The position numbers and the translations under genes were made by a program. Positions 55,326 to 64,000 of a DNA stretch of 64,000 nucleotides are shown piece by piece. The number at the start of each line of letters is the position of its first letter. Position 1 is the stretch's first letter. This DNA is from Holothuria scabra. Taxonomy: Eukaryota; Echinodermata; Holothuroidea; Aspidochirotida; Holothuriidae. Under the pieces are notes generated by a model. That model did no database searches. It was not told the DNA's origin and was given only the letters and a program-made list of their open reading frames with translations. The stretch spans positions 9,357,371 to 9,421,370 of the forward strand of contig CM074185.1 of assembly GCA_037179385.1 (NCBI GenBank). The letters are read 5' to 3'.

Positions 55326-55511
55326 TTAGTCGTCCCGTCTGAGGATCCTCAAGGCTGCGCTCTTGAATTGCTTGGGGTCCTCGAGATCTATAATGTTCTG
55401 GGGGAGTAGGTTCCAGTCTCTGACGGTCCGAGGAAAGAAACTGTATTTGTAGCAGTCCTTATTGGTTGGTATATTTGTAAAGCTATTAGAATGGTGATGC
55501 CTGGAGGGCAT
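55326..55511 (-). pseudogene. 3' end of a non-LTR retrotransposon ORF2
   Basis: The minus-strand frame contains NIPTNKDCYKYSFFPRTVRD, WNLLPQN and a C-terminus RILRRDD, the typical post-RT tail of CR1/jockey/RTE-like LINE polyproteins. It has only about 60 codons, so it is a 5'-truncated insertion. Confidence 0.8.
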
Positions 55512-55904
55512 ATACAGTCCCTATGCATGCGTACACCTGCATAAAGCCCACCCTAACCCTATATATAGATGTGTACGTTACCCTAAGCCTATTAGTATTA
55601 CTATGCGTACGTAACTCTAACCTAATACTATGCGTACATAACCCCTTACCCTAACTAATAGCTATGACGTAATTCCGGGTACGGAAACTAAATTAGAGCC
55701 TCCATTTCTTTCTTGTACCTGGATTTGAAATTACAGTTGTTTTTAACACATGGAAGTTCAACAATTACTTTCCACTCCACGATTTTTAGGGTTGGAAACT
55801 ATCGAGGGAAGAAACTAACGAACCCCAGGCTACTTTAACGCCATGGTGAAATGGGTTGTTTTCTATAGGGGAATGAACACATTTGCTATGGCAGAATGAC
55901 ATTG

Positions 55905-56110
55905 GTACGTAGGCCTAGGCCCTAAGTTAGGCTAGGCCTACTGTAGTCTATGCGTCTACCTAGGCCTAGCCTAGCCTAGTGTAGGCATACAGGCTACATA
56001 AGTTGGGCTAGCCTAGGCCTAAGTTAGCCTAACTTTAACTTTAAGCCTGGCATAACACGTTAGGTTATCTGCTGAAGTGTTATTCTGTAGGCCTAGGCTA
56101 GTATAACTTG
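55905..56110. repeat. Cluster of GGCCTA/TAGGCTAGG words
   Basis: More than ten overlapping TAGGCCTA, CCTAGCCTAG and TTAGGCTA words in 200 bp; similar but sparser clusters at 54450-54640 and 55000-55260. Cryptic simple repeat. Confidence 0.7.
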
Positions 56111-56354
56111 TTTCAACGTACTGATTCACTTTGACAACGCAAAAAATGACCAATTACCTCAAACTCTCATCCATACAAAGCGCAATGGTAAAGCAGTAAC
56201 ATTCTGATTGCCAGTGATAAAAATATGCTTGCTTTCACAAAGCTCTCGCGGATCACGCAAACACGGTTTGCATTACACGAATGATACAGTACTCTTGTCT
56301 CATCGCGTTTAAAACATGACATGCCAGTATACACGCAACTGTACAGTTAATGAA

Positions 56355-56420
56355 GTCACGTGACCAGTTCTCTAGCATTCCCGCCTTCTTGAAAGTCTGC
56401 GCAAATGAGATTTCGCGGAA
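56355..56420. promoter_or_regulatory. Promoter-like cluster: GTCACGTGAC, TTCCCGCC, TTTCGCGG
   Basis: Within 66 bp there is a palindromic E-box (56355-56364), an E2F-like TTCCCGCC (56378-56385) and TTTCGCGG (56411-56418). On the plus side a TATAAATGG word and an ATG exon with a strong donor follow within 80 bp. GAPVD1 lies on the opposite strand below. This could be a bidirectional promoter for GAPVD1 and a plus-strand gene. Motif-based inference. Confidence 0.4.
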
Positions 56421-56478
56421 CTGTGACTGACAAGGGGTCTCCCCCGACATGTTGAATTATGTAAAAGTAGGCGTATAA

Positions 56479-56495
56479 ATGGATACAACGACACG
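56479..56495 (+). CDS. Candidate first coding exon of a plus-strand gene
   Basis: ATGGATACAACGACACG followed directly by the donor GTAAGT: MDTTT plus two bases (phase 2). The ATG has A at -3 and G at +4. It is very short and rests only on start context, donor strength, the promoter-like cluster upstream, and in-frame joining to 60347-60428. Confidence 0.3.
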
Positions 56496-59400
56496 GTAAG
56501 TGGACATTTTGACCTTTCCTTCTCTTAGAAATCAAAGATTTTTTAGGTTTTTTCAAACATATACTGCAAAAATACGTCCCCAAAAAGAGGCAGTAGATTC
56601 TTATGTCTGAAATTAGGACCTCAAACTTTGCGAGTACCTGACTCATTGAGGGATGTAAAACGATATTTTTGTATCGACGTTTGAAGATTATAGCATAGGC
56701 TTTCTGTTGATACCAAAATTACGTAGTTTAATTTACAAATTGTTTTGTAAACAACTGCTAAACCTGAAGGGGTATTTACCGTACAATATGTATGTAGTAT
56801 GTACTATACATATGGTATTGGTACACAGCTAACGTTATATATCCTATAACGTTACTGTTGGTACTAACTACTATTCCAATACGGCTCACAAATCGTCGAC
56901 CATAACAAAATTATTAACGACTATTATACTGTGGGATTTACAGGACAGGTACCCATTGCATTTACAATCTTAAAAAACTTCCAGTGTTGTTTGCAGACTT
57001 ACAGTCTCTAAAGTATGAAGCTTTAGTTTTCATGGCATATTCAGTGACATTCATTACAATGTTGGCACTGTGGCCATGGGGGGCTTGCATGTAACTTAGC
57101 CTAGCCTAGTTGTAAAGTAAACCTGGGATAGTGGGACTGCAGGGGTATATGAATCATAACTAAGTCAGCCTGGATTAACCACACCCTTAATTTAGAGGGT
57201 TCAATTTCAGTCTGGACATATCCACGGGTTATTATTCTTTCTTACCTGATAGTTTCAGTGTGCATGAACAGAAAAACTCACTCCTTTCCAACATTTTCCA
57301 TAATAGACCTACCGTATAGTGGTATACTGTACTGTTATTAAGTTCAAGTTATGTCTATTTCTATGAAGTCCCATGGGCTATAGAGCCAGCTTTGTAATTT
57401 ATATAATTTCTAATCCTTCATAAGCTTACATCATTCAAAAACCTTACCCCATCATCCATGGGCAATTATGTACTGCCACCTTAACTGTGACTAGCATTTT
57501 ATACTGGTTAACTTAAATGAGGGAGTGGTTTCTGTGGACTCGGATACAGGAATTACAGTGTTCAAGGCTGTATGGCATGCCTAGCATATATCACTTTTTA
57601 TTCAGTAACAAGTTCTCACTCCCTCAAACTCAATCTTACACTGGCTGACTTGAATTGTCCCAAAAGCTCACCTCAATGTGATGCTTAACTGCATTACAGT
57701 AAGCCTACTACTGATTATTATGACATCCATGATATGTTCACTGGCAGCTAGTTTTGTCACAGCTAGTATACCCAACTTTGTTTTAAAATGGGTTCTCATC
57801 AATGTGGCACTCAATGAAGTGAAAACTGTTCATTCATTCCTAGATTTTTACATTAATTTTATTTATTTTTGATCATTAAGGTGGTCACATAAAGGAGAAT
57901 CATATTGGGCAACATTTAGGTAGTTTTCTGCACAAAAAACAGACTGTATTGTTACATGACTGTTTGAGCTACTAGGCATATCAAACTGGCTAATAGAAAT
58001 GATTGGAACATTCCGTCCTCTCCCAAGAGGACAGGATAGTGATGAATTACTATCCTAACAGTTCAGCCATCATCATGTAAATTTTAGGACCAGTATTCAT
58101 GTGAAAAGAAATTCACAAGGAATTGAAAGTAAGAAATCCCATTTGCCAAACCTGATCAGCTGGACATACTCATTCCCTTGCAACCTGATTGGTATTTGCC
58201 TTTAATAGCCTTCAGTATTTTTCAATTTTACCAAGAGCTAATGAGAAAAATCAAAAGCACTTGTTAAACATTGTACTGATGATCTTTCCTGCAAGGCCCT
58301 TCCTGACTAAGCAGGCCCTTTTAGAAAGGTCCCTCATTCAGTTTCTGGCTCAATATATGCTGACTGCATGAGTGTATATGATGCATAGAGTTTATTTTTA
58401 ATTTTTTTCAAAGCATGAACATTGAATTGAAGTTGATACATTTTTCTAGAATAAAGATTTTTAAACCAGATTTTTAGTCAGCCCAACTCTTTTTAAAGTG
58501 AGGTGATTTTCAGTGTTTTAGTGGAAACAAGATGCAGTTTTGCTCTGTATGTACAGAGCTTATTTGTGTAGTTACTATGATGACTATGACATATTGTATG
58601 TGTATACAGGTATATCACATTCAAACAAGTATATAAATATATACCAGTGCAACACTATTGATTAGTTTAATTTGTAAATGGCATTAAAACAAACAATTTG
58701 TTGCAACAATGTCGAAGAACAAGTATCACATCATTTTCTCCGAAATGGGAACAATACTGGTGAGGATGAATTAAGCTGCTGTTGTAACGTTATACATATA
58801 GGACGACCATTAACGTTCATTTCGCGAAAGTAGGCCTACTATACTGTTTATATACTCTGGGCTCTACAATCGATTCGTCGTGGAATTTACCGAGTACCTG
58901 ACTCATTGAGAATATTTTATAGTGCAAAAATGGTACCAATAGATAGAAAACAAAATTTTCTTTCTATTGAAGTAAAAACTGAGTAGTTTAAAACAACATA
59001 GAATAAATGCTGAACGATTTTGCAGAGCATTTGAAACCCATTTTACACGTTTCATAAAATGGACTAAAATCCTCACTTTTACCCGTAAGTTCACTCAGAA
59101 CCAGGCACCGAAAGTATTTTTTACATCTTATTCATTGATTTTCACGGTTTTGACGATTTTTTGGCTCCTAGTTTGTGAGATAATTGACTTTAAAAGTCCT
59201 GACTTTTAGCTAATTAGTATTCAAATCCTTATGACGTCACCAAACGTCATGCATAAAATGTAAGAGAAGGAAGCTCTTTTCGAGCAGTTGCAATTTGACT
59301 GATGCATGTCACTGTGATATTATTATGATCGTGAAATGAGCATCTGGCTGCACACATGTACACATAGTGCCTATACACTAAACTCAACAATATCCAGAGG

Positions 59401-60346
59401 CAAACATAAACACATGCAATATGTGATGTTGTCGCTTGCACACACCGATACACCCACTTGAAGAGCTATTAAGGATCCTAAATATTCAGAGGTCATTTCT
59501 GTTTATGAAAATATAATATCAGTCTCTAAAATAGTCCTTAAAATTAATTATTTCAAGTAAATTCAGAAATATTATGTATCGTTAATCCATTTTTCTTCAG
59601 TACTGCATGCAGAAAAAAATCTAAACGGTATTGATTATATGTGAACTGTATAGGGAAAAGTGAAAACATTCTACAGAAGCCTTGTAAAGACTAACTAGGA
59701 ACCGCTGCTCAAAATCAATTCGAATTCAGCCCACCGAGTAAACAATTTTAGCTAGAGGCTAACAATTTCAGGAATAATTTCGTAAGCAGTTAAAAATTTC
59801 ATGCCAATGGTAAAAGTAGGCCATCAAAATTCCGACTGTGGCTGGCAGTGGCCAGAGGGCTCATTCTGAGCTAAAAGGCCATCATCGGAGTGATATATAT
59901 CACCAAAATCTTTGTGTTTCACTTTTGCCCCAAACTGAGTGACTACAGCCGGAGTGGGATTATGTTGGCTAATTATTTAGTTAAATACCACTCATAGAAT
60001 TGAATATCTTTAACTTGCAACTTTTCTCTAAAATAAGTTAAACAATGTGCAGTCGCAGTATTTCATCAAACTTGCACCACATTTCAATTAATGTCGCACT
60101 AATATTCATAAAAGATAACGTAAAGGGTTTCAACTGTTGGTAAAATATATCAAAATTTGCAAAATTCATGTTGAATAGTTTTTCAAATATTGCTGCACCG
60201 AACTGTATTTAAGTAAACGCCGGTCCTCAAAAAATCACCATTTCAATGACCGTCCGACATTCAACCCATATTCAGCTAATTGAAAAGTTTAATTTTGGTA
60301 ATTGCCAGGATGCCACGGTCGACTGATCTTATTTTGCCTCACCAAG
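56496..60346. other. Candidate intron or intergenic stretch
   Basis: AT-rich, no recognisable coding block. It contains an exact 20-bp direct repeat (56631-56650 and 58891-58910). Hydrophobic short frames such as 57678-57872 look incidental. Confidence 0.4.
56631..58910 (+). repeat. Exact 20-bp direct repeat 2,260 bp apart
   Basis: CGAGTACCTGACTCATTGAG occurs at 56631-56650 and 58891-58910 without mismatch, in unrelated flanks. It contains TGACTCA, the AP-1/CNC-bZIP core. Could be ends of a dispersed element, a shared regulatory element, or the flank duplication of an insertion. Confidence 0.8.
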
Positions 60347-60428
60347 AAGCAGAGTAAAACCGAACGCGAGGGAGTGCTCCAATGGATGGGGCCCACGACA
60401 AAGCTCAAATGGAGGTCCAGGAGGCAAG
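60347..60428 (+). CDS. Candidate plus-strand exon before the hAT insertion
   Basis: A pyrimidine-rich run (TCTTATTTTGCCTCACCAAG) gives an acceptor, and CAAG/GTAAGC a strong donor. Joined to 56479-56495 the frame reads on as SRVKPNARECSNGWGPRQSS then NGGPGGK, ending on a codon boundary; acceptors 3 or 6 nt further on keep the frame. Alternatively an ATG at 60382 (CCAATGG) reads MDGAHDKAQMEVQEA and makes this a first exon. I do not recognise the protein. Confidence 0.4.
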
Positions 60429-60446
60429 GTAAGCGTCAGCGAGGGG

Positions 60447-62578
60447 CAGTGGCGTAGCTACTGGGGGGCAGGGGGGCAAGTTGCCCCCTGGAAAATAATT
60501 TGGGGAAATTTGATGAATTTTCTTACTCGAACAAAAATTTCTCAAAATTTTTGTTAGAATAAAAAATTCTGAGACATTTCTCATACATAATTCATATTTT
60601 CATGAAACAAATTAACCCAGATTTGAGATTTCGTCATTGTCCCATGAACCGATCCTACTTGCGTTCCACAGAAATGTCCTCGCCGCGTAGCAGATTGAAT
60701 GTTCTCTTGTATACGCGCGGTTTTTATGATCAGTGCATTTCAGTGCACATGAAGCTGTTATTCAGGAATTTAACAACAGCTGATACAGTACATCTAACAC
60801 TGAAAGGCTGTAAACCCGAACTTATCCCTTTGCACACAGTCTCTGCGTGGTACACTTTGGGAATTCAGTAAAAGGACGTGAGAACTGACAAGTCACTAAC
60901 GTAGACCCCCCTCCCCCCACCGAGTTTATTATATTGTCCCGCAAGCTAGCAGTAGCTATACCGATTTTACTCTGTGTACATAACGATGGATGGGGCTGAA
61001 ACAACCCATGGCCAACGATTAACTTAAAGTTAGTCTAGAAATTAGAATGAACGGGGTCCATTGGCATACTAAGATTTTGTTACTAAGCCTTATCCTTGGC
61101 GGTTTACAGGCTAGTTCGAGAAAAAAGCTTTCTGCTCACTTGGGTTGTAACAATAAACGGGTCCATGAGTACACTGTAGCCTTTTTCACTTAACAGACTG
61201 CTGTTCTAACAGGATATCCTGTGTGATCGAGCCACTGTTAGGTCTCCTTTTAGTAGCGTACGAAGGGAGCCATTGGGCCATGCGCGTGCCACCTCACAGA
61301 TGCCACTTTTTCTTTTTTATTAAAAATGAGTAGTTATATAAAACACAAATTTTACTTCAAAAGATAGCATGTGTGGCACCAGGTTGCATATAAGGACACC
61401 AAATTTTTCAAAAATTTTCAAAGGAGAAGGATTGTCTCTGCAAGTACTCCCTCAGTGGTGCCAATATTTTTATTCCTACAAATAGGCAAATTCTGTTAAG
61501 TTCCAATTTTTACTTTAAAAGGTAGATTCTGTTTCCCACTGAGCTCATCGATAAAAATAAAGACTACATGTTTAGATTCTCTTTACAAGCATGAATACGC
61601 TATTTTTGACCATCTGAGGGGTCTGATTTTTTCGATATTTTTTTACGCTCGGCGCCAACCAATGGTGGCGTTTCGCTCAGTCTTTTGGGAGAAATTACAT
61701 TTTGAGGTCAGATTACCCCTTAACTCTCTGATCACTTTTCAGTTTGCGAACATATTTTGAAGGAAGGATTTTATTTTCAAACGACAAAAGAAGGTAGTGA
61801 CTGGGTAGATTCTTCGTGTAAGTCTGGAAAATGCTATTTCCGGCCATCTGAGGGGTCTGATTTTTCGAAATTTTCTCTACACTCCGCGCCAACCAATGGT
61901 GGCGCTCCGCTTAGATAATCTTTTTGACAAAATAACGTTTTGTGGCCAAGAAATACCACAAATCCTATACCGATCAATGCTCTTTTATTTTGACTCCTAA
62001 AAGTGTGCAAATTAAATGACAAGTTTTACTTCGTAAGGTAGCATAAAGGGCATAAGAATGCATGTTAAGACAAAAAAGTTTCAGTTTTATCCTCATGAAC
62101 CACCACGATTCAACTTTTTACACTGTTCCTGTCAAAGTCGCAAATCTTGCACCATTTTTCATCTAGGCTCCTTGAAATAGTCAAAAAATATCTGGACACC
62201 CCTCCTCTTAGACCATACTGCATGCCCCCCCCCCCCTTCAGAGAAATTCTGGGTACGCCACTGCGTTAGTACATACAAATACACCAGATATTGTTGACCA
62301 AAATAATATACTAAGAGCTGTTATTTCTTATTGCTCTATGTTATACTTTAAGATTAAAAATGCAGGTAATACAGGAATACAGGGACCGCGGGGAAGGGGG
62401 GGGGGGGTGCTAGGGGAGCTTTAGCCCCCGCACTTACATAATGACATTGTAATGTTGTTATACTCGTAAATTTGCATTTTATTATAAGAAATACATACAC
62501 ATTGACCGGGAAAAATTTTGGGGAAATTTCATACCTTGCCCCCCCCCCTGGAAAAAATCCTAGCTACGTACGCCACTG
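60447..62578. mobile_element. hAT-type non-autonomous element, 2,132 bp, 8-bp TSD
   Basis: The ends CAGTGGCGTAGCTA and TAGCTACGTACGCCACTG are inverted repeats; the flanks are the exact 8-bp duplication GCGAGGGG (60439-60446 and 62579-62586). TIRs starting CAGTG with 8-bp TSD define hAT elements. No transposase ORF is visible. Inside, a 234-bp unit (CATCTGAGGGGTCTGA at 61611 and 61845) is tandemly duplicated. A second GTACGCCACTG end at about 62254-62264 suggests another hAT end or a composite. Confidence 0.88.
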
Positions 62579-62586
62579 GCGAGGGG

Positions 62587-63600
62587 AATGCCCCCCCCCC
62601 TTTCTTCAGGGGAAGGTCGGCGGTTTCGAGTCGAGGAGACCTTAAAGATAATATAAAAAAGCAAAAACCCCACCAGGCCTGCAGTTAATGGATGGGTGAT
62701 TTTTTTCTTCTTTTGTAACGCTATTATCAGAATTGATTTTCATTCGATTCGTAGCTCTGCCATTCCTCATTCCATGTACCTTCATTGTCCCATGATCTCA
62801 TCCCCCGTCTAAGGAAGACGGCGATTTTTTCGGGGAGGCCTAAAAATTAAAAAAAAAATAAAATCTTTAAGGACTGAAGTAACTGGATGGATGATCATGA
62901 AATAAGTTTTTATCGGAATCGGGTTTAAACACTAATTAGCTCTGTTATCCCTCATTCCGGCATGTTTCATGTTTCAGCCAGTGTCAAACCGTGCATGAAA
63001 GGGCCACCAGGAGCAAGAATTGAATTGCGGACCAGGCGGGAGCTGGAAGTCCCATGTGCAGACTCAACCAATGCCCCCCTGGTGGTACCAGGGGGGCATG
63101 CACCCGTCGGGGGAGGCTGTCCTCCCCCGTCGTTGAGAAAATCCAATTTCTTTGGGGATCCTCATTCATAGGCCTACGATTAAAGGAGCAAATTTCCTTT
63201 TATCCCCCTTCACCATCTTCACGTATAGCCAGCTTGAGTAAACAGTGATCCTCGAACCCTAGCTACTTACACCTCTCACTTTTCACTTCTCACAGCAACT
63301 ACTGTCATGCTCAGTAGATTAACTGATGGCATAGGCTATATCTTCAATTGGGATCATGGTAACTTGAAGTTATCATTTCATATTACGGAATAAAGGTTTC
63401 CAAATCCTGCTCCACGGAAAGAAAAGTCAACTGAGGAAGGAAGGAAAATGTTTTACACAACGAAATCATCTCGAAATAATAAATAAAATAAAGGCCTACA
63501 GTTAAATGTTTTATCAAAAGCTGTCTTTTAGTGCTGCAACGTTTTCTTCGAACGCGCTTCTCTCGCATTCGTTTCCAATGCGGATTCATATATGTTCCGA
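62587..63600. other. Non-coding stretch downstream of the hAT element
   Basis: A frame open at 62962-63171 on the plus strand (AG acceptor at about 62976) has no family resemblance and does not fit the phase of the exon at 60428. A C-rich/G-rich palindrome (GGGGGGCATGC) lies near 63090. Nothing else recognised. Confidence 0.4.
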
Positions 63601-63629
63601 TTTTAGTCAGTAAGTGTACACTTCTGAAT

Positions 63630-64000
63630 CAGGAGCTAAGTTTATAGAATGCTCTTCTGCTCTTAAGCTCTTAAATAATGACAAAGCCCCTGGAAGCGAT
63701 GGTTTAACTACAAATTTTCATAAGCATTTTGGCACTTGCTTGGCCATCTGGTTGTTGCATCTATCAACTGGGGTTATAACCAAGGTTCGCCTTCGTGTGA
63801 GCAGGTAGGAAGTATTATATATCTCATCCCTAAGCCAGGGAAAGATCCCTCTTTGTTAACTAATTATTGACCCATATCTCTTTTAAATACAGACTATAAA
63901 ATTGGAGCCAAAGTTATCGCTTCTAGGTTAAAATCAGTTATCCAGAACATGGTTGGTCCAAGTGAGACTGGTTTTCTCAAAGATAGGTTTGTTGGTGAGA
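63630..64000 (+). pseudogene. Decayed L1/Tx1-like LINE reverse transcriptase (continues past window)
   Basis: The plus strand encodes LKLLNNDKAPGSDGLTTNF, then after a frameshift IIYLIPKPGKDPSLLTNY, an in-frame stop where an arginine or similar residue is usual, then PISLLNTDYKIGAKVIASRL and TGFLKDRFVGE. These are RT blocks 0-3 of APE-type LINEs; 'PISLLNTDYKI' is typical of the L1/Tx1 group. The frameshift and stop show it is inactive. Confidence 0.85.

Noticed and set aside
57678..57872. Hydrophobic plus-strand open frame that could suggest a small membrane protein
   Set aside because: AT-rich DNA easily gives hydrophobic frames; no homology, no splice signals, no supporting context.
56631..58910. 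LTR retrotransposon bounded by the 20-bp direct repeats
   Set aside because: Identity stops abruptly outside the 20 bp, there are no TG...CA ends, and no gag or pol remains lie between them.
62962..63171. Third exon of the candidate plus-strand gene
   Set aside because: The phase at 60428 would run into a stop within a few codons in this segment, and the open frame does not resemble a known protein.

Overview
This is a window of animal (metazoan) nuclear DNA, not bacterial. The coding sequence is cut into short exons with GT/AG junctions, introns are long and AT-rich, tRNA-derived SINEs, LINE fragments, MITE-like foldbacks and minisatellites are everywhere, and the one clear gene is an animal-specific endocytic regulator. 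Recurrent GGCCTA and TACTGTACAGTA-like words and the intron style remind me of a marine deuterostome, perhaps an echinoderm such as a sea cucumber. That species guess is an impression, not a demonstration.

The dominant feature is a GAPVD1 (Gapex-5 / RME-6) orthologue on the minus strand. Its exons run from about 37.7 kb down to a stop codon at 5377. I resolve 19 exons with matching splice phases (about 1,686 codons from the best start) plus one exon candidate whose phase does not fit. The order is: N-terminal RasGAP-like domain (exon 36456-37696), a long disordered linker with the duplicated SETWS(T/V)DV motif, a 1-kb single-exon proline-rich segment with SH3- and EH-type ligand motifs, and a C-terminal helical bundle plus VPS9 Rab5-GEF domain (exons between 12.4 and 5.4 kb). 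The protein should couple clathrin/AP2 endocytosis to Rab5 activation.

Below 5.38 kb lies the 3' UTR and flank, with a short tandem duplication that includes the stop codon region, a 141-bp tandem array and a foldback element. The introns carry many repeats: tRNA-Asp-like SINEs, several families of palindromic or TIR-bearing non-autonomous elements present in two or more copies, and a 145-bp minisatellite whose unit holds a perfect DR1 nuclear-receptor half-site pair.

From 37.7 to 56.3 kb there is no recognisable coding exon. This is presumably the 5' intron or upstream region of GAPVD1. It holds local duplications, a GGGGCCCGTT-type hairpin, and a 4.33-kb element bounded by 31-bp inverted repeats with subterminal ATCGCC words that I cannot assign to a known superfamily. 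Near 56.35-56.5 kb there is a promoter-like cluster followed on the plus strand by a short ATG exon with a strong donor. It can splice in frame to an exon at 60347-60428, so a divergently transcribed gene may begin here. A 2.13-kb hAT-type element with a perfect 8-bp target duplication sits 18 bp downstream of that second donor. The window ends inside a decayed L1/Tx1-like reverse transcriptase on the plus strand.
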